64,000 nucleotides of DNA, from NCBI GenBank assembly GCA_045125935.1, contig JBGVNW010000041.1, positions 76,690-140,689 on the forward strand, read 5' to 3'. A program made the translations under genes and the position numbers. The notes beneath the pieces are model-generated. The model searched no databases. It saw only the letters and a list, made by a program, of their open reading frames with translations, and was not told the DNA's origin. This document shows, piece by piece, positions 16,195 to 26,223 of this stretch (position 1 is the stretch's first letter; each line of letters starts with the position of its first letter). Source of the DNA: CAG-877 sp045125935. Its GTDB lineage: Bacteria > Bacillota_I > Bacilli_A > RF39 > UBA660.

Positions 16195-16947
16195 ATGTCA
16201 ACAAAAAGAATACCAAATGTTGAGTTAACAATAGATGAATTTTTTGCTCTAGAAGACGAAGATAAATTTGCTCAGGGCGGAGAAGCTATTATTTTAAAAA
16301 CAGAAAGGCCTAATACTCTTTATAAGTTCTTTAGAGATCAAAATGGCAACTTTATTGATATGCCTGATAATAAATTTAGAAAAATCATAGCATTATATAA
16401 CTTAAACTTAAATTATTCTGTAAAACCATTAAGTACAGTAAGTGTTAATGGTCATTTAGTAGGTTATGAAATGACATATAATCCCCAAAGTATTCAGTTT
16501 AAGAAAGCTGGATTAGATCGCGCTAATAAAATAGAAGTTTTAAAAAGAACTAAAGAGATTTTAGAATACTTCGCAACTCAAGATATAACATATGGCGATG
16601 TCAAAAGTAATAATATTTTAATTGATAGAGTAACAGGAGAAATAGAATTTTGTGATATGGATAATATTCGTATTGGAACATATCCTATGGATCTGGTAGT
16701 AGAATATGTACAACCCTTTGAAAAATGTGGTAAAATTGAACTGTGTGATGCCTATATTCATAATTTGATGACATTACAACAATTAGGATTTCCTAATAAT
16801 TATCCAACATTTAAAGAGGTTGCAAGAACACTTGCAAGAGAAATATATCCAACAGGATTTTCCAAAGAAGCAAAGGAAGTTTTTGAAAGTATGATAATTC
16901 CAAGAAAATTCAATGGAGAATATGTAATTCAATACGTAAAAAAATAG
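16195..16947 (+). CDS. Compact kinase-like protein, array copy 9
   Basis: 250 aa. AQGGEAIIL (26-34), Lys44, GDVKSNN with Asp135 and Asn140, FCDMDN with Asp154, DAYIHNLMTL and the ending GEYVIQYVKK. The gap to copy 8 is 1 bp. It is followed 13 bp later by rluB in the same direction, so the array reads straight into a core RNA-modification gene. That suggests the array grew by insertion and duplication upstream of rluB. Confidence 0.75.
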   Translation: MSTKRIPNVELTIDEFFALEDEDKFAQGGEAIILKTERPNTLYKFFRDQNGNFIDMPDNKFRKIIALYNLNLNYSVKPLSTVSVNGHLVGYEMTYNPQSIQFKKAGLDRANKIEVLKRTKEILEYFATQDITYGDVKSNNILIDRVTGEIEFCDMDNIRIGTYPMDLVVEYVQPFEKCGKIELCDAYIHNLMTLQQLGFPNNYPTFKEVARTLAREIYPTGFSKEAKEVFESMIIPRKFNGEYVIQYVKK

Positions 16948-16960
16948 AAGAGGTGATGAT

Positions 16961-17680
16961 ATGGAACGTTTACAAAAAGTAATCACACAAGCAGGAATTG
17001 CATCAAGAAGAAAAGCAGAAGAATTAATTACACAAGGAAAAGTAAAAGTAAATGGTCAAACAGTTACAGAATTAGGTACTAAAGTATCAGACAAAGACCA
17101 TATTGAAGTTGAAAATAAACTAATAGAAAAAGAATTAAAAGAATATTATTTACTAAATAAACCTCGTGGTGTAGTAACAACAACATCAGATGATAAAAAT
17201 AGAAAAACAGTTATTGATTTAATCCCAACCAGCGCTAGAATATATCCGGTAGGAAGATTAGATTATGATACAACAGGTGCCTTATTACTAACAAATGATG
17301 GTGATTTTGCCAATATTTTAATGCATCCAAAACATAAAATAGAAAAAGTTTATATGGCAAAAGTAAAAGGAATCATAAAAGGTGAACAAATAAATAAACT
17401 AAAAGATGGTGTTGAAATAGAACCAGGAGTAGTGGTAAGGGGAACAAGAGTAAAACTAAAGAAAACTGATCCTAAATCAAATACAAGTAGGGTTCAAATT
17501 ACTATTACTGAAGGAAAAAATCATCAAGTAAAGAAAATGTTTGAAGCAGTTGACTTTGAAGTAATAAAACTAAAAAGAGAAAAAATTGCCTTCTTCGATT
17601 TAAAAGATCTTCAATCAGGAGAATATCGTAAACTAACACCAAAAGAAGTAAGTAAAGTATTTAGTTTAGAAACAAAATAA
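16961..17680 (+). CDS. rluB: 23S rRNA pseudouridine synthase RluB-like
   Basis: 239 aa. N-terminal S4 RNA-binding domain (ERLQKVITQAGIASRRKAEE, about 2-60), then a pseudouridine synthase core with the catalytic Asp in GRLDYDTTG (about residue 98). It isomerises a uridine in helix 89 of 23S rRNA (U2605 in E. coli). Ribosome binding site agaggtgatgat. It is co-directional with the kinase array 13 bp upstream and, with the following glycosyltransferase, probably shares the promoter at 14.66 kb. RsuA-type 16S specificity cannot be fully excluded, but the S4 sequence and length favour RluB. Confidence 0.88.
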   Translation: MERLQKVITQAGIASRRKAEELITQGKVKVNGQTVTELGTKVSDKDHIEVENKLIEKELKEYYLLNKPRGVVTTTSDDKNRKTVIDLIPTSARIYPVGRLDYDTTGALLLTNDGDFANILMHPKHKIEKVYMAKVKGIIKGEQINKLKDGVEIEPGVVVRGTRVKLKKTDPKSNTSRVQITITEGKNHQVKKMFEAVDFEVIKLKREKIAFFDLKDLQSGEYRKLTPKEVSKVFSLETK

Positions 17681-17703
17681 AATAAATTCAGGGGGAATTT
17701 ATT

Positions 17704-18753
17704 ATGTCAAAATTAAGTGTAATAGTTCCTGTATATAATACTGAAAAGTATTTAGGAAAATGTATTGAAAGTATTTTAGGTCAAACCCAAAAAGATACTG
17801 AAATAATTTTAATAGATGATTCATCAACTGATAAAAGTTTGGATATAATGAATTCCTATCAAGAAAAAAATCCACGAAGCATAAAAATTCTTCAAACAAA
17901 ACAAAATAGTGGACCAGCCACTGCTAGAAATTTAGGTTTAAATATCGCAACAGGAGAATATATAGGCTTTGTTGATAGTGATGACTTTATTACACCAACA
18001 ATGTATGAGGAAATGATAACTGTCTGTGAAGAAACTTCCTCCGATATGGCAAGAACAAATCAAAGAGTATTAATTCTAGGTATTGATAAAGGCTTTTTCA
18101 AAAAGAATAAAGACACTACTTTTAAAGTAATTAATGCAAAAACTGATGATAGGTTCATTATAGCTGAGCCACCATGTGCTACTAATAAATTATTTAAAAG
18201 AGAATTAATTGGCGATGAAAAATTTCCTGAAGGAATAAAATGGGAAGATTATCCATTTACAGTTCCACTAACAATAAAAGCAAATCAAATAGCGTCTATC
18301 CCAGAAAGACATTATACTTACAATATGCATCGAAGTAATACAACATTTACTGACGCAAGAGTCTTAAATAGTCATCTTTTGGATATTTTTACTTGCTCGG
18401 ACATAATTGGTGAAAAATGTATAACTGAAGATATGAATTCTAACTTAAGATACTTGCTAGAATATACACAAATTTATCATTGTGTATTTAGATTAAAAGA
18501 AATTGTGGGTTCAAGTATGCCACTAGATGAAAAAAGAGAATTATTAACTCTTACATCTGCACTTATAAAAACAAAGTATGGTCCTTGGCAAGAACATGAA
18601 TTATATCATGAACAAAAAGACAATAGATTACTTCATAGAATAAGAATGAATATAGTCGAAAGTCTCTTAGAACCAGACCTTGACTTACCTAAAGATGAAG
18701 AACAATTAAAACAAAAAATTAAAGTAAAACTAGATAAGTATTCAAAAAAATAA
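17704..18753 (+). CDS. Family 2 glycosyltransferase
   Basis: 349 aa. N-terminal GT-A domain (1-110) with SVIVPVYNTEKYLGKCIESI, a DDSSTDKS nucleotide-sugar loop, GPATARNLGL and the metal-binding VDSDD. The C-terminal half is helical and carries WEDYPF. It transfers a sugar from a nucleotide donor to a wall or envelope acceptor that cannot be told from sequence. No membrane segment is seen, so it is probably cytosolic or peripheral. Ribosome binding site aggggga. It follows rluB by 23 bp and ends at a strong terminator. Confidence 0.88.
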   Translation: MSKLSVIVPVYNTEKYLGKCIESILGQTQKDTEIILIDDSSTDKSLDIMNSYQEKNPRSIKILQTKQNSGPATARNLGLNIATGEYIGFVDSDDFITPTMYEEMITVCEETSSDMARTNQRVLILGIDKGFFKKNKDTTFKVINAKTDDRFIIAEPPCATNKLFKRELIGDEKFPEGIKWEDYPFTVPLTIKANQIASIPERHYTYNMHRSNTTFTDARVLNSHLLDIFTCSDIIGEKCITEDMNSNLRYLLEYTQIYHCVFRLKEIVGSSMPLDEKRELLTLTSALIKTKYGPWQEHELYHEQKDNRLLHRIRMNIVESLLEPDLDLPKDEEQLKQKIKVKLDKYSKK

Positions 18754-18776
18754 AACTACACTATTGTAGTTTTTTT
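18752..18776 (+). terminator. Terminator after the glycosyltransferase gene
   Basis: AAAACTACA, loop ctat, TGTAGTTTT and a T run. It ends the long array-rluB-glycosyltransferase run. Confidence 0.85.
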
Positions 18777-18786
18777 AAATAAAAAA

Positions 18787-19347
18787 TTAAATAATTCCAT
18801 TTGACATAGCTTCAAATATTAAAATAAATATAACAACAAGGATAGCAATGGCTAAAATAAGCATTAGGATACTCGATGTGTTTTCATCATGCCTTCTTAA
18901 GTAATCAATATATTTTTCTTTATATATGTTCTTTATAATTTTAACTTTTATACTACATAGCCACAAATAAAGCATATTTGCACATGCTGAATATCCAATT
19001 CTTAATATAAAAAATGCCAAAAATCTTGTAAGTGCAGTATGCTTATAAAATATTAAAACCGCTAATTTACAAAATAGAAAATCAAATATCATACATAGGA
19101 AACAAAATAATACAAATTTATTATATGCAAAATAAAATGGTCCTAAAAAGAATGCAATAAAACTATTTTCATTACGATTAATTTTATCATATCTTTTACC
19201 TAAGTACATTTCAACATCAGAAATACTCTCAGGTTTATTTTTCCCTATAAATATTCCATTAGTCATATATCCACAGTGTAGACAATAGTTTCTTTGTAAT
19301 GGCATTCCACAGTTAGGGCAAAGATTTTTATCTTTATTATTTTTCAT
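18787..19347 (-). CDS. Zinc-ribbon membrane protein
   Basis: 186 aa. An N-terminal zinc ribbon (CPNCG...CLHCG, about 9-27), a basic linker, then four hydrophobic segments with an FFLGPFYFAYNKF motif that resembles DUF2628-type membrane proteins. The Cys pairs would bind Zn and face the cytosol. The function is unknown. It is monocistronic and convergent with the glycosyltransferase gene. Confidence 0.7.
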   Translation of the reverse strand: MKNNKDKNLCPNCGMPLQRNYCLHCGYMTNGIFIGKNKPESISDVEMYLGKRYDKINRNENSFIAFFLGPFYFAYNKFVLFCFLCMIFDFLFCKLAVLIFYKHTALTRFLAFFILRIGYSACANMLYLWLCSIKVKIIKNIYKEKYIDYLRRHDENTSSILMLILAIAILVVIFILIFEAMSNGII

Positions 19348-19406
19348 ATCATCACCTTAATAAAAGTATATCAAAGCAAAAAAAATAAACAATAAAAAAA
19401 GAAGAA

Positions 19407-19598
19407 TTATTTTTCTTCTACAATTGCTCCTGTTGGACAAGATTCGATTGCATCCTTAGCAGCTTGTTCTTCTTCTTTAGGAACTTCAGGTTTAATTACC
19501 TTTGATAATCCCTCATCATCAATCATAAAAATTTTATCACAAATTGCTGCACAAGCACCACATCCAATACATGCTTCTTTATTAACTTTAACTTTCAT
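19407..19598 (-). CDS. Ferredoxin, [4Fe-4S]
   Basis: 63 aa, small and acidic. Cys ligands are in CIGCGACAAIC near the N terminus and in SCPTGAI near the C terminus, the one-cluster Bacillus-type ferredoxin plan. A C-terminal EEK follows the last ligand. The ATG was chosen by its ggaggga site; upstream in-frame codons to 19619 lie in the ribosome binding site region. It acts as a soluble low-potential electron carrier and is monocistronic. Confidence 0.92.
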   Translation of the reverse strand: MKVKVNKEACIGCGACAAICDKIFMIDDEGLSKVIKPEVPKEEEQAAKDAIESCPTGAIVEEK

Positions 19599-19715
19599 TT
19601 CAATATCCCTCCAAAACAATTATATCTAATAAAAACTTTTACGTAAAGATTAATTTATCTACTTTTGTTTTTCTATAACTTATGATAAACTTATCATAGT
19701 AAGAAGGTGATTGGT

Positions 19716-20630
19716 GTGCCAACAAGAATGGATCGATATACAGACACTAGTGAGATGAAGACATATAGTCGCTCCGATAGAAACAAAGAATTATATGAAA
19801 ATCTAGGTAATAATACAAGGTATACTAACATTACCGATGTTACTAATGCAAATGCGATTGACTTAACAAATGCTTCAAAAAATACTAACACTAGAGAAGG
19901 ATATCATCAAATAAAAGAGTTTAGAACTATAGAACCAGTACCTAAAGTAAAAAAAGAATTAGAGGACTTTAACTTTCTATATCAAAATAGAGAAAATAGA
20001 ATTTATGATGTAAATAGAGTTTTAGAAGAAGCAAGAAAAAATCGTGAACAAGATGAAAAAGAAGAAAAAAGAAAATTAAAAAATAGCAGTTATAATATTA
20101 TTACAAGCTTAGATAAAGAAGAATTGGAAAAATATCGAAAAGAACGTCAAAATAAAATAAGAACACCGGAAGAAGAAGAGCTACGTGAATTAATTGATAC
20201 AATTACTTCAAAAACATTAGCCGGAGAAATTGATAAAGCAACAAGTATAGATTTACTTAGTGATTTAATGGCAACTAATATCTTAGATAGAGTCGAATCA
20301 CCAAAAGAAGATACAGAAGAAGAACAAGATGAAAAAACAGATCCAGAATTAGAACTATCAAGAGAGGTATTAGACAAAACACAAATAGAAGAAATAAAAA
20401 AAGTAACAGCTGATGATTTAAAGAAAAAAGCAGACGAACCAGAAGAAAAACTAACTGGAGCAGATACAGACTTTTATACTAGAAGTATGGACTTATCAAA
20501 TGAAGATTTCGAAATGGATACAGAGTTCCAAGAAAAGAAAATGCCAATTGTCCTAAAAGTATTTTTAATAATACTAGTAGTAGCTGCACTAGCAGTAACA
20601 GGATACTTTATATGGAAAAATTTTAGTTAG
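19716..20630 (+). CDS. Charged tail-anchored protein of unknown function
   Basis: About 304 aa from a GTG placed 6 nt after the aagaaggtgat site; an earlier GTG at 19707 lies inside that site. It has a long hydrophilic region rich in Asp, Glu, Lys and Asn, with coiled-coil-like stretches (about 115-220), then one C-terminal membrane span (about residues 280-300, IVLKVFLIILVVAALAVTGY) and a very short tail. The topology is cytosolic with a C-terminal anchor. It stands directly upstream of the gene pair that leads to polC. A division or chromosome-linked role is conceivable but not shown. Confidence 0.65.
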   Translation: MPTRMDRYTDTSEMKTYSRSDRNKELYENLGNNTRYTNITDVTNANAIDLTNASKNTNTREGYHQIKEFRTIEPVPKVKKELEDFNFLYQNRENRIYDVNRVLEEARKNREQDEKEEKRKLKNSSYNIITSLDKEELEKYRKERQNKIRTPEEEELRELIDTITSKTLAGEIDKATSIDLLSDLMATNILDRVESPKEDTEEEQDEKTDPELELSREVLDKTQIEEIKKVTADDLKKKADEPEEKLTGADTDFYTRSMDLSNEDFEMDTEFQEKKMPIVLKVFLIILVVAALAVTGYFIWKNFS

Positions 20631-20648
20631 GATATCCTAACTTTTTCT
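20625..20648 (+). terminator. Palindromic terminator over the stop codon
   Basis: AGTTAGGATATCCTAACT (20625-20642) is an 18-bp perfect palindrome that contains the TAG stop codon, followed by a T run. Confidence 0.7.
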
Positions 20649-20744
20649 TATGGATATTTTCACTTCTAAATTTCTTTTATTCTTTTAACTATTTTTTTAA
20701 TATCTATGATATTATATAATTACAAAAGAGTTACCTAAGGATGT

Positions 20745-21575
20745 GTGAATGTGGACATAAGATTTGTAGTTAATGATTATATTTTAGTATGGAATCTATT
20801 ATTTAGAGCTTCTATTTCAGAACCAGTTCATAAATTAAAACAAAAATTATGGACTAACTATAAAAATGAATATAATGAAACATATAAAGATAAAACTTTA
20901 ATGTTAAGAGATATAAAAAATTACATACCTAACGATGATACTATTTATAATTTGGTATTAGAAACAAAAGAATATCAAAAACTAAAAAAAGAAACTGAAA
21001 AATATCGATTAGAAATATTAAAATTATGGGATAAAAAACTAAATGCTTATCTGCAAAGAATTTTAAAAAAAGAACCAAAAGAATATACAGTATTTTTAGT
21101 AAATGAAGAGTTTGATGTTTTAGAAACAATAAAACTATGTGATCAAATAACTGTTATTCTAGGAAAAAAAGTAACAAAGCAAGACTATCGTAAATTAATG
21201 GTAGATATAATAATGAGTATTGTAAAAAAAGAAATTAAAGAATATAAAGATCATAATAAATTAATTGCTGATGCTATAATAGAAATGGCAATTTATAACG
21301 AGTTAGCAACAAATTTAACCAATAATAGTCATTATTTTATGGGAAAAGAAAAATTAACATATATAAAAAGACAAGTATATCCATATTGGTTAATGTATTT
21401 AGGAATTACAAAAGAAGATATGCCAAAATATATGTCTCGTGATAAAATAGCATTTGATCTTGAAAAATATCCATATGAAAAACAGCTAAAAGATTATGGA
21501 TTAGAAGAGTTTATTGACTTTTGTATTCGTCATAAAAGATATATAATCAAAGAGGAACAATTAGATTTAATATAA
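20745..21575 (+). CDS. Hypothetical cytosolic protein upstream of polC
   Basis: 276 aa, mostly helical and very Lys/Tyr/Glu-rich, without signal peptide or membrane span. It may start at the GTG at 20745 or the GTG two codons later; the aagga site fits the second slightly better. It is 22 bp upstream of polC in the same direction, so probably co-transcribed. No motif that I recognise. Confidence 0.65.
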   Translation: MNVDIRFVVNDYILVWNLLFRASISEPVHKLKQKLWTNYKNEYNETYKDKTLMLRDIKNYIPNDDTIYNLVLETKEYQKLKKETEKYRLEILKLWDKKLNAYLQRILKKEPKEYTVFLVNEEFDVLETIKLCDQITVILGKKVTKQDYRKLMVDIIMSIVKKEIKEYKDHNKLIADAIIEMAIYNELATNLTNNSHYFMGKEKLTYIKRQVYPYWLMYLGITKEDMPKYMSRDKIAFDLEKYPYEKQLKDYGLEEFIDFCIRHKRYIIKEEQLDLI

Positions 21576-21597
21576 GAACGTAGTAGGGGGAATAATT

Positions 21598-24500
21598 ATG
21601 GATAATAATATGCAAAAACTAATAGATAAAATAAATATTGATAAAAATAATTATCAATATTTTTCTGATGCAAAAATAACTAAAATAAAAGTAAATTCTC
21701 ATACTAATATTTGGAATGTGTTTATTACAAAAACAAATTTATTACCAGTAGAAGTTTTTTCAGAATTAGAAGAGAAGAAAAATCTATTAGATGAAAATGC
21801 TAGTGAAATAAATTTCATCTTTGAAATTACTAATTTAGATTTAGAAGCATATACAAGTTACTATCCATATTTACTAAAACAGTTAAAAGAAGAACTAAAA
21901 GTTTTAGAAATATATGAAGATTGTCTTCATATTGAAGATGGATTTTTAATTTTAATTGTTTCAAATGAAATTGAAAAAGAAAAATTAGAAATGTGTCTTG
22001 ATAAAATTAATGTATTCTATAAAATGTTAGGCTATAAATTTAATGTTGATATAGTAATACGTCATGAAGAAAACATTCTAGAAGAAATTAAACAAGAATT
22101 AGAAGTTTCAGCACCAGTAGCGCCACTTCCACAAAAAGAAGAAAAGAAAGAAGATGCTCCTAAAGAAAAACAATTTCGACGTGAACCGAAAGATCCAAAT
22201 AGTGTTATTGGTCGCGGAATTAAAGAAGAGCCAATTAAAATTAAAACACTTTTAGGAGAAGATAATAACGTTGTAGTAGAAGGCTTCGTCTTTGGTACCG
22301 ATTATTTTGAATCATCTAAAACAGATTTTAAAATTATTACATTAAAAATAACAGACTATTCAGATAGTATTTATTGTAAAGTATTTGTTCGTGATGATGA
22401 AGAATATGCAAGACTTTGTAAAGAGTTAAAAACTGGTAATTGGTATAAAATAAGAGGTTATACAAAAAATGATCAATTTGCCAAAGAATTAGTTTTAAAT
22501 GCAAGAGATATTGTTAAGATAGAAAAAAATGAAAGTGTTATTAAAGATAATGCCAAAGTAAAAAGAGTAGAACTTCATTGCCATACTGTAATGAGTCAAA
22601 TGGATGGAGTTGCTAATGAAGAAGCAATTGTAAAACAAGCAATGAAATGGGGACATAAAGCTATTGCTATTACAGACCACAATGGAGTTCAAGCGTTCCC
22701 TCATGTCTTTAATTTGGTTACAGGATATAATAAGGGACTAAAAGAAGGAGAAGAACCTTTTAAAGCAATTTATGGTACTGAACTTGTCATGATTGATGAC
22801 AGTGTTAATATTGTATTGCGACCTAATAATGAGGTAATGTTAGATCAAACCTTTGTTGTCTTCGACTTTGAAACTACAGGATTTAATGCCGGTGGTGCTG
22901 ATTCAATCATTGAAATTGGTGCTGTAAAATTAAAAGATGGAGTAGTCATTGAAAAGTATGATGAATTAATTAATCCGGGAAGACCATTACCACAAAAAAT
23001 AATTGATGTAACAAATATTACTGATGAAATGCTTGCTGGTAAAGATAATGAAGAAAATGCCATAAAAAGATTTATCGAATGGTTTGGAGATTGTCCAATG
23101 GTAGCTCATAATGCTAAATTCGATGTATCATTTCTTGAAATGGCCTATAAAAAATATAATCTTGGTACCTTTACAAATCCAGTAATTGATACTTTAGAAT
23201 TGTCACGTACAATGGATAATACTTATGCTAGACATTCACTTTCGGCTTTAGTAAAAAGGTATGAAGTACCATGGGATGAATCAGCTCATCATAGAGGAGA
23301 TTATGATGCTGAAGGAACAGCTTTAGTATTCCATAAAATGATGAAAAAGTTATCTAATCGTAATATTGAAAGAATGGATCAATTAGATAACTTAGTAACA
23401 AAAGATGAAATCCATAAATATGGACGTGCTCATCACATAAATTTACTAGTAAAAAATAAAGTAGGTTTAAAAAATCTTTTCAAACTAGTTTCCCTAGCCA
23501 ATACAACCTATCTATATAAGACTCCAAGAATTCTTCGCAGTGTAATTGAAGAACATCGTGAAGGCCTATTAGTAGGTAGTGGGTGCTACGAAAGTGAAGT
23601 GTTTACTGAAGCTAAATCAAAAAGTGATGATGAATTATCAAACATTATTAGATTTTATGATTATGTAGAAGTTCAACCATTGGAGTGTTACAATCATATG
23701 ATCCAATCTGGTGACTTTGCAACAGAAGTAGAACTTGCTGCCAACATCGAAAAAATAATTAGAGTAACAGAAGAGGCTGGAAAGATAATTGTCGCAACAG
23801 GTGATGTACATCATATTAAAAGAGATGACAAAATCTATCGTGAAATTATTGTTAATCAAAAAGTCCCCGGTGGAGGAAGACATCCACTTGCAAAATCCGG
23901 AATCAAATCGATACCATCCAATCATTTACGTACGACAGAAGAAATGTTAAGTGATTTTAAATTTCTAGGAGAAGATTTAGCTTATAAAATAGTTGTAGAA
24001 AACACTAATAAAATAGCCAATATGATTGAAATAGTTGAAGTAATTCCCGATACGGGAGGAATTCCTTTCTCTCCAAGAATTAAAAGTGATGATGGACAAA
24101 GTTATCTAGATTGTCCTAGAGTTGTTACAGATTTAGTTTATACCAAAGCAAAAGACTGGTATGGAGAACCGCTTCCATATTTTATAGAAGAACGCATCGC
24201 AACAGAATTATATGGAGACATTGTTTTAAAAACAGTAAAAGAAAATCTAAAAGATCAAAACTTATCAGAAGAAGAATTTACTAAACAAGCTTATAAACAA
24301 ACCCATGATATTATTTTGGAAGGTTTTGATAAAGTCAAAGAACTAGTCCGTGAACATGTAAAAAAGACTAGTGAAGAAGAACTAGATGAAAAGGAGCTAG
24401 AAAAAGCTGTCAAAAAAGCGTTAGGAGGAATTATTGGTGGGGGCTTTGATCCAATTTACTTAATTGCTCAACGTCTAGTTAAACACTCAAATGATGAAGG

Positions 24501-26214
24501 TTACCTCGTAGGATCTCGTGGTTCAGTAGGTTCAAGTTTTGTCGCAACCATGATGGGAATTACAGAGGTTAACCCATTATCAGCACATTACCGTTGCCCA
24601 GAATGTAAGGTAAGTATCTTTGAAGATGAAAATGGTAATTCTTACGGAGCAGAATACTCATCAGGATTTGATTTGCCAGATAAAATGTGCCCGCACTGTA
24701 ATATTCCATTAATTAAAGATGGACAAGACATGCCATTCGCGACATTCTTAGGATTTAATGCTGATAAAGTTCCAGATATTGATCTTAACTTCTCAGATTT
24801 AAATCAAGCTAGTGCTCACGCCTATACAAAAGTATTGTTTGGAGAAGATAATGTCTTCCGTGCCGGAACAATTGGTACAGTTGCTGATAAGACTGCCTTT
24901 GGTTTTGTAAAAGGTTATTGTGAAGAAAAAGAATTAGGTGATATGCGTGCTGCTGAAATTGAACGTTTAGCAATAGGCTGCACCGGAGTAAAGAGAACAA
25001 CCGGCCAGCATCCAGGAGGAATTGTCGTTGTACCAGATTACAAAGAAGTATCAGATTTTACTCCATATCAGTTCCCAGCAGAAGATGCAACTGCAGAGTG
25101 GCGAACAACACACTTTGATTACCACTCAATTGACCAATGCTTATTAAAACTTGATATCTTAGGTCATTCAGATCCAACTCAATTGAGATTAATTCAAAAT
25201 CAATCAGGAACAGATATCATGAAAGTTCCACTAGATGATAAAGCTACCATGAGTATTTTTACATCAACTGAAGCTCTAGGTGTTACAACAGAACAAATTA
25301 TGTGTAATACAGGTACTCTTGGTATTCCAGAATTTGGTACGCCATTTACAATTAAACTTGTTGAAGATACACGTCCAACAACATTCGGTGAACTTGTTAA
25401 AATATCAGGACTTTCACATGGTACTGACGTTTGGCTAGGTAACGCCCAAGAATTAATAAAAAATAACATTGTCCCATTCAAAGAAACTATTGGTTGTCGT
25501 GACGATATCATGGTTTACCTAATGTATCGTGGTGTTGCTCCAATTAAAGCCTTTAAGATTATGGAGTTTGTCCGTAAAGGAAAAGCATCAAAAGATCCGG
25601 AAACATGGAAAGGTCACGTTGAAACAATGAAAGCTGCTAATATTCCAGAATGGTTTATTGACTCATGTGCTAAAATCAAATACATGTTCCCTAAAGCTCA
25701 CGCTGCAGCTTACGTAACAAGTGCCTTTAGAATTGCCTGGTACAAAGTTCACATGCCTGTATACTTTTATGCTTCATGGTATTCATCAAAGGCAACTGAT
25801 GTTGATGTTATAAGTATGATTAATGGTTATGATGATATCAAGAGTAGATTAGAAGATATTCAAGCTAAAGGATTTGAAGCCTCTAATAAAGAAAATGGAC
25901 AAGCTGAAAGTCTAAATGTAGCCCTAGAAGCAACAGCTCGTGGAATTAAATTCTTACCAATCGATTTATACAAAAGTGATGCAACTGTTTGGGTAGCAAA
26001 AAATGATACAGAGATTTATCCACCATTTAATGCTATCGAAGGACTAGGTGATACAGTTGCTTATAACATCGTAAGAGAAAGAGAAAAAGGAACATTCTTA
26101 AGTATTGAAGATGTTCAAAAACGTGGCAAGGTATCACAAACATTAATTAATAAAATGAAAGAAATGGGTATTTTAAAAGATTTACCAGATTCAAATCAAT
26201 TATCACTATTTTAA
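21598..26214 (+). CDS. polC: DNA polymerase III alpha subunit, PolC type
   Basis: 1538 aa, the Gram-positive replicative polymerase with built-in proofreading. Domains in order are an N-terminal region and OB fold (about 210-310), the first half of PHP (HCHTVMSQMDGV, ITDHNG), a DEDDh exonuclease inserted in PHP (FDFETTGFN at about residue 422, HNAKFDVSFL, HRGDYDAEGT), the second half of PHP, and the polymerase palm with GSRGSVGSS, PDIDLNFSD (catalytic Asp pair), a zinc-binding CPECKV...CPHC and a C-terminal helix-hairpin-helix/tau-binding part ending SLF. Somewhat longer than B. subtilis PolC. Ribosome binding site tagggggaat. Strong evidence for a Firmicutes host. Confidence 0.97.
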   Translation: MDNNMQKLIDKINIDKNNYQYFSDAKITKIKVNSHTNIWNVFITKTNLLPVEVFSELEEKKNLLDENASEINFIFEITNLDLEAYTSYYPYLLKQLKEELKVLEIYEDCLHIEDGFLILIVSNEIEKEKLEMCLDKINVFYKMLGYKFNVDIVIRHEENILEEIKQELEVSAPVAPLPQKEEKKEDAPKEKQFRREPKDPNSVIGRGIKEEPIKIKTLLGEDNNVVVEGFVFGTDYFESSKTDFKIITLKITDYSDSIYCKVFVRDDEEYARLCKELKTGNWYKIRGYTKNDQFAKELVLNARDIVKIEKNESVIKDNAKVKRVELHCHTVMSQMDGVANEEAIVKQAMKWGHKAIAITDHNGVQAFPHVFNLVTGYNKGLKEGEEPFKAIYGTELVMIDDSVNIVLRPNNEVMLDQTFVVFDFETTGFNAGGADSIIEIGAVKLKDGVVIEKYDELINPGRPLPQKIIDVTNITDEMLAGKDNEENAIKRFIEWFGDCPMVAHNAKFDVSFLEMAYKKYNLGTFTNPVIDTLELSRTMDNTYARHSLSALVKRYEVPWDESAHHRGDYDAEGTALVFHKMMKKLSNRNIERMDQLDNLVTKDEIHKYGRAHHINLLVKNKVGLKNLFKLVSLANTTYLYKTPRILRSVIEEHREGLLVGSGCYESEVFTEAKSKSDDELSNIIRFYDYVEVQPLECYNHMIQSGDFATEVELAANIEKIIRVTEEAGKIIVATGDVHHIKRDDKIYREIIVNQKVPGGGRHPLAKSGIKSIPSNHLRTTEEMLSDFKFLGEDLAYKIVVENTNKIANMIEIVEVIPDTGGIPFSPRIKSDDGQSYLDCPRVVTDLVYTKAKDWYGEPLPYFIEERIATELYGDIVLKTVKENLKDQNLSEEEFTKQAYKQTHDIILEGFDKVKELVREHVKKTSEEELDEKELEKAVKKALGGIIGGGFDPIYLIAQRLVKHSNDEGYLVGSRGSVGSSFVATMMGITEVNPLSAHYRCPECKVSIFEDENGNSYGAEYSSGFDLPDKMCPHCNIPLIKDGQDMPFATFLGFNADKVPDIDLNFSDLNQASAHAYTKVLFGEDNVFRAGTIGTVADKTAFGFVKGYCEEKELGDMRAAEIERLAIGCTGVKRTTGQHPGGIVVVPDYKEVSDFTPYQFPAEDATAEWRTTHFDYHSIDQCLLKLDILGHSDPTQLRLIQNQSGTDIMKVPLDDKATMSIFTSTEALGVTTEQIMCNTGTLGIPEFGTPFTIKLVEDTRPTTFGELVKISGLSHGTDVWLGNAQELIKNNIVPFKETIGCRDDIMVYLMYRGVAPIKAFKIMEFVRKGKASKDPETWKGHVETMKAANIPEWFIDSCAKIKYMFPKAHAAAYVTSAFRIAWYKVHMPVYFYASWYSSKATDVDVISMINGYDDIKSRLEDIQAKGFEASNKENGQAESLNVALEATARGIKFLPIDLYKSDATVWVAKNDTEIYPPFNAIEGLGDTVAYNIVREREKGTFLSIEDVQKRGKVSQTLINKMKEMGILKDLPDSNQLSLF

Positions 26215-26223
26215 GGAGTTAAT

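Noticed and set aside
10104..16947. CRISPR-like or simple repeat array
   Set aside because: The periodicity is at gene scale (about 700-800 bp) with divergent coding sequence, not short direct repeats with spacers.
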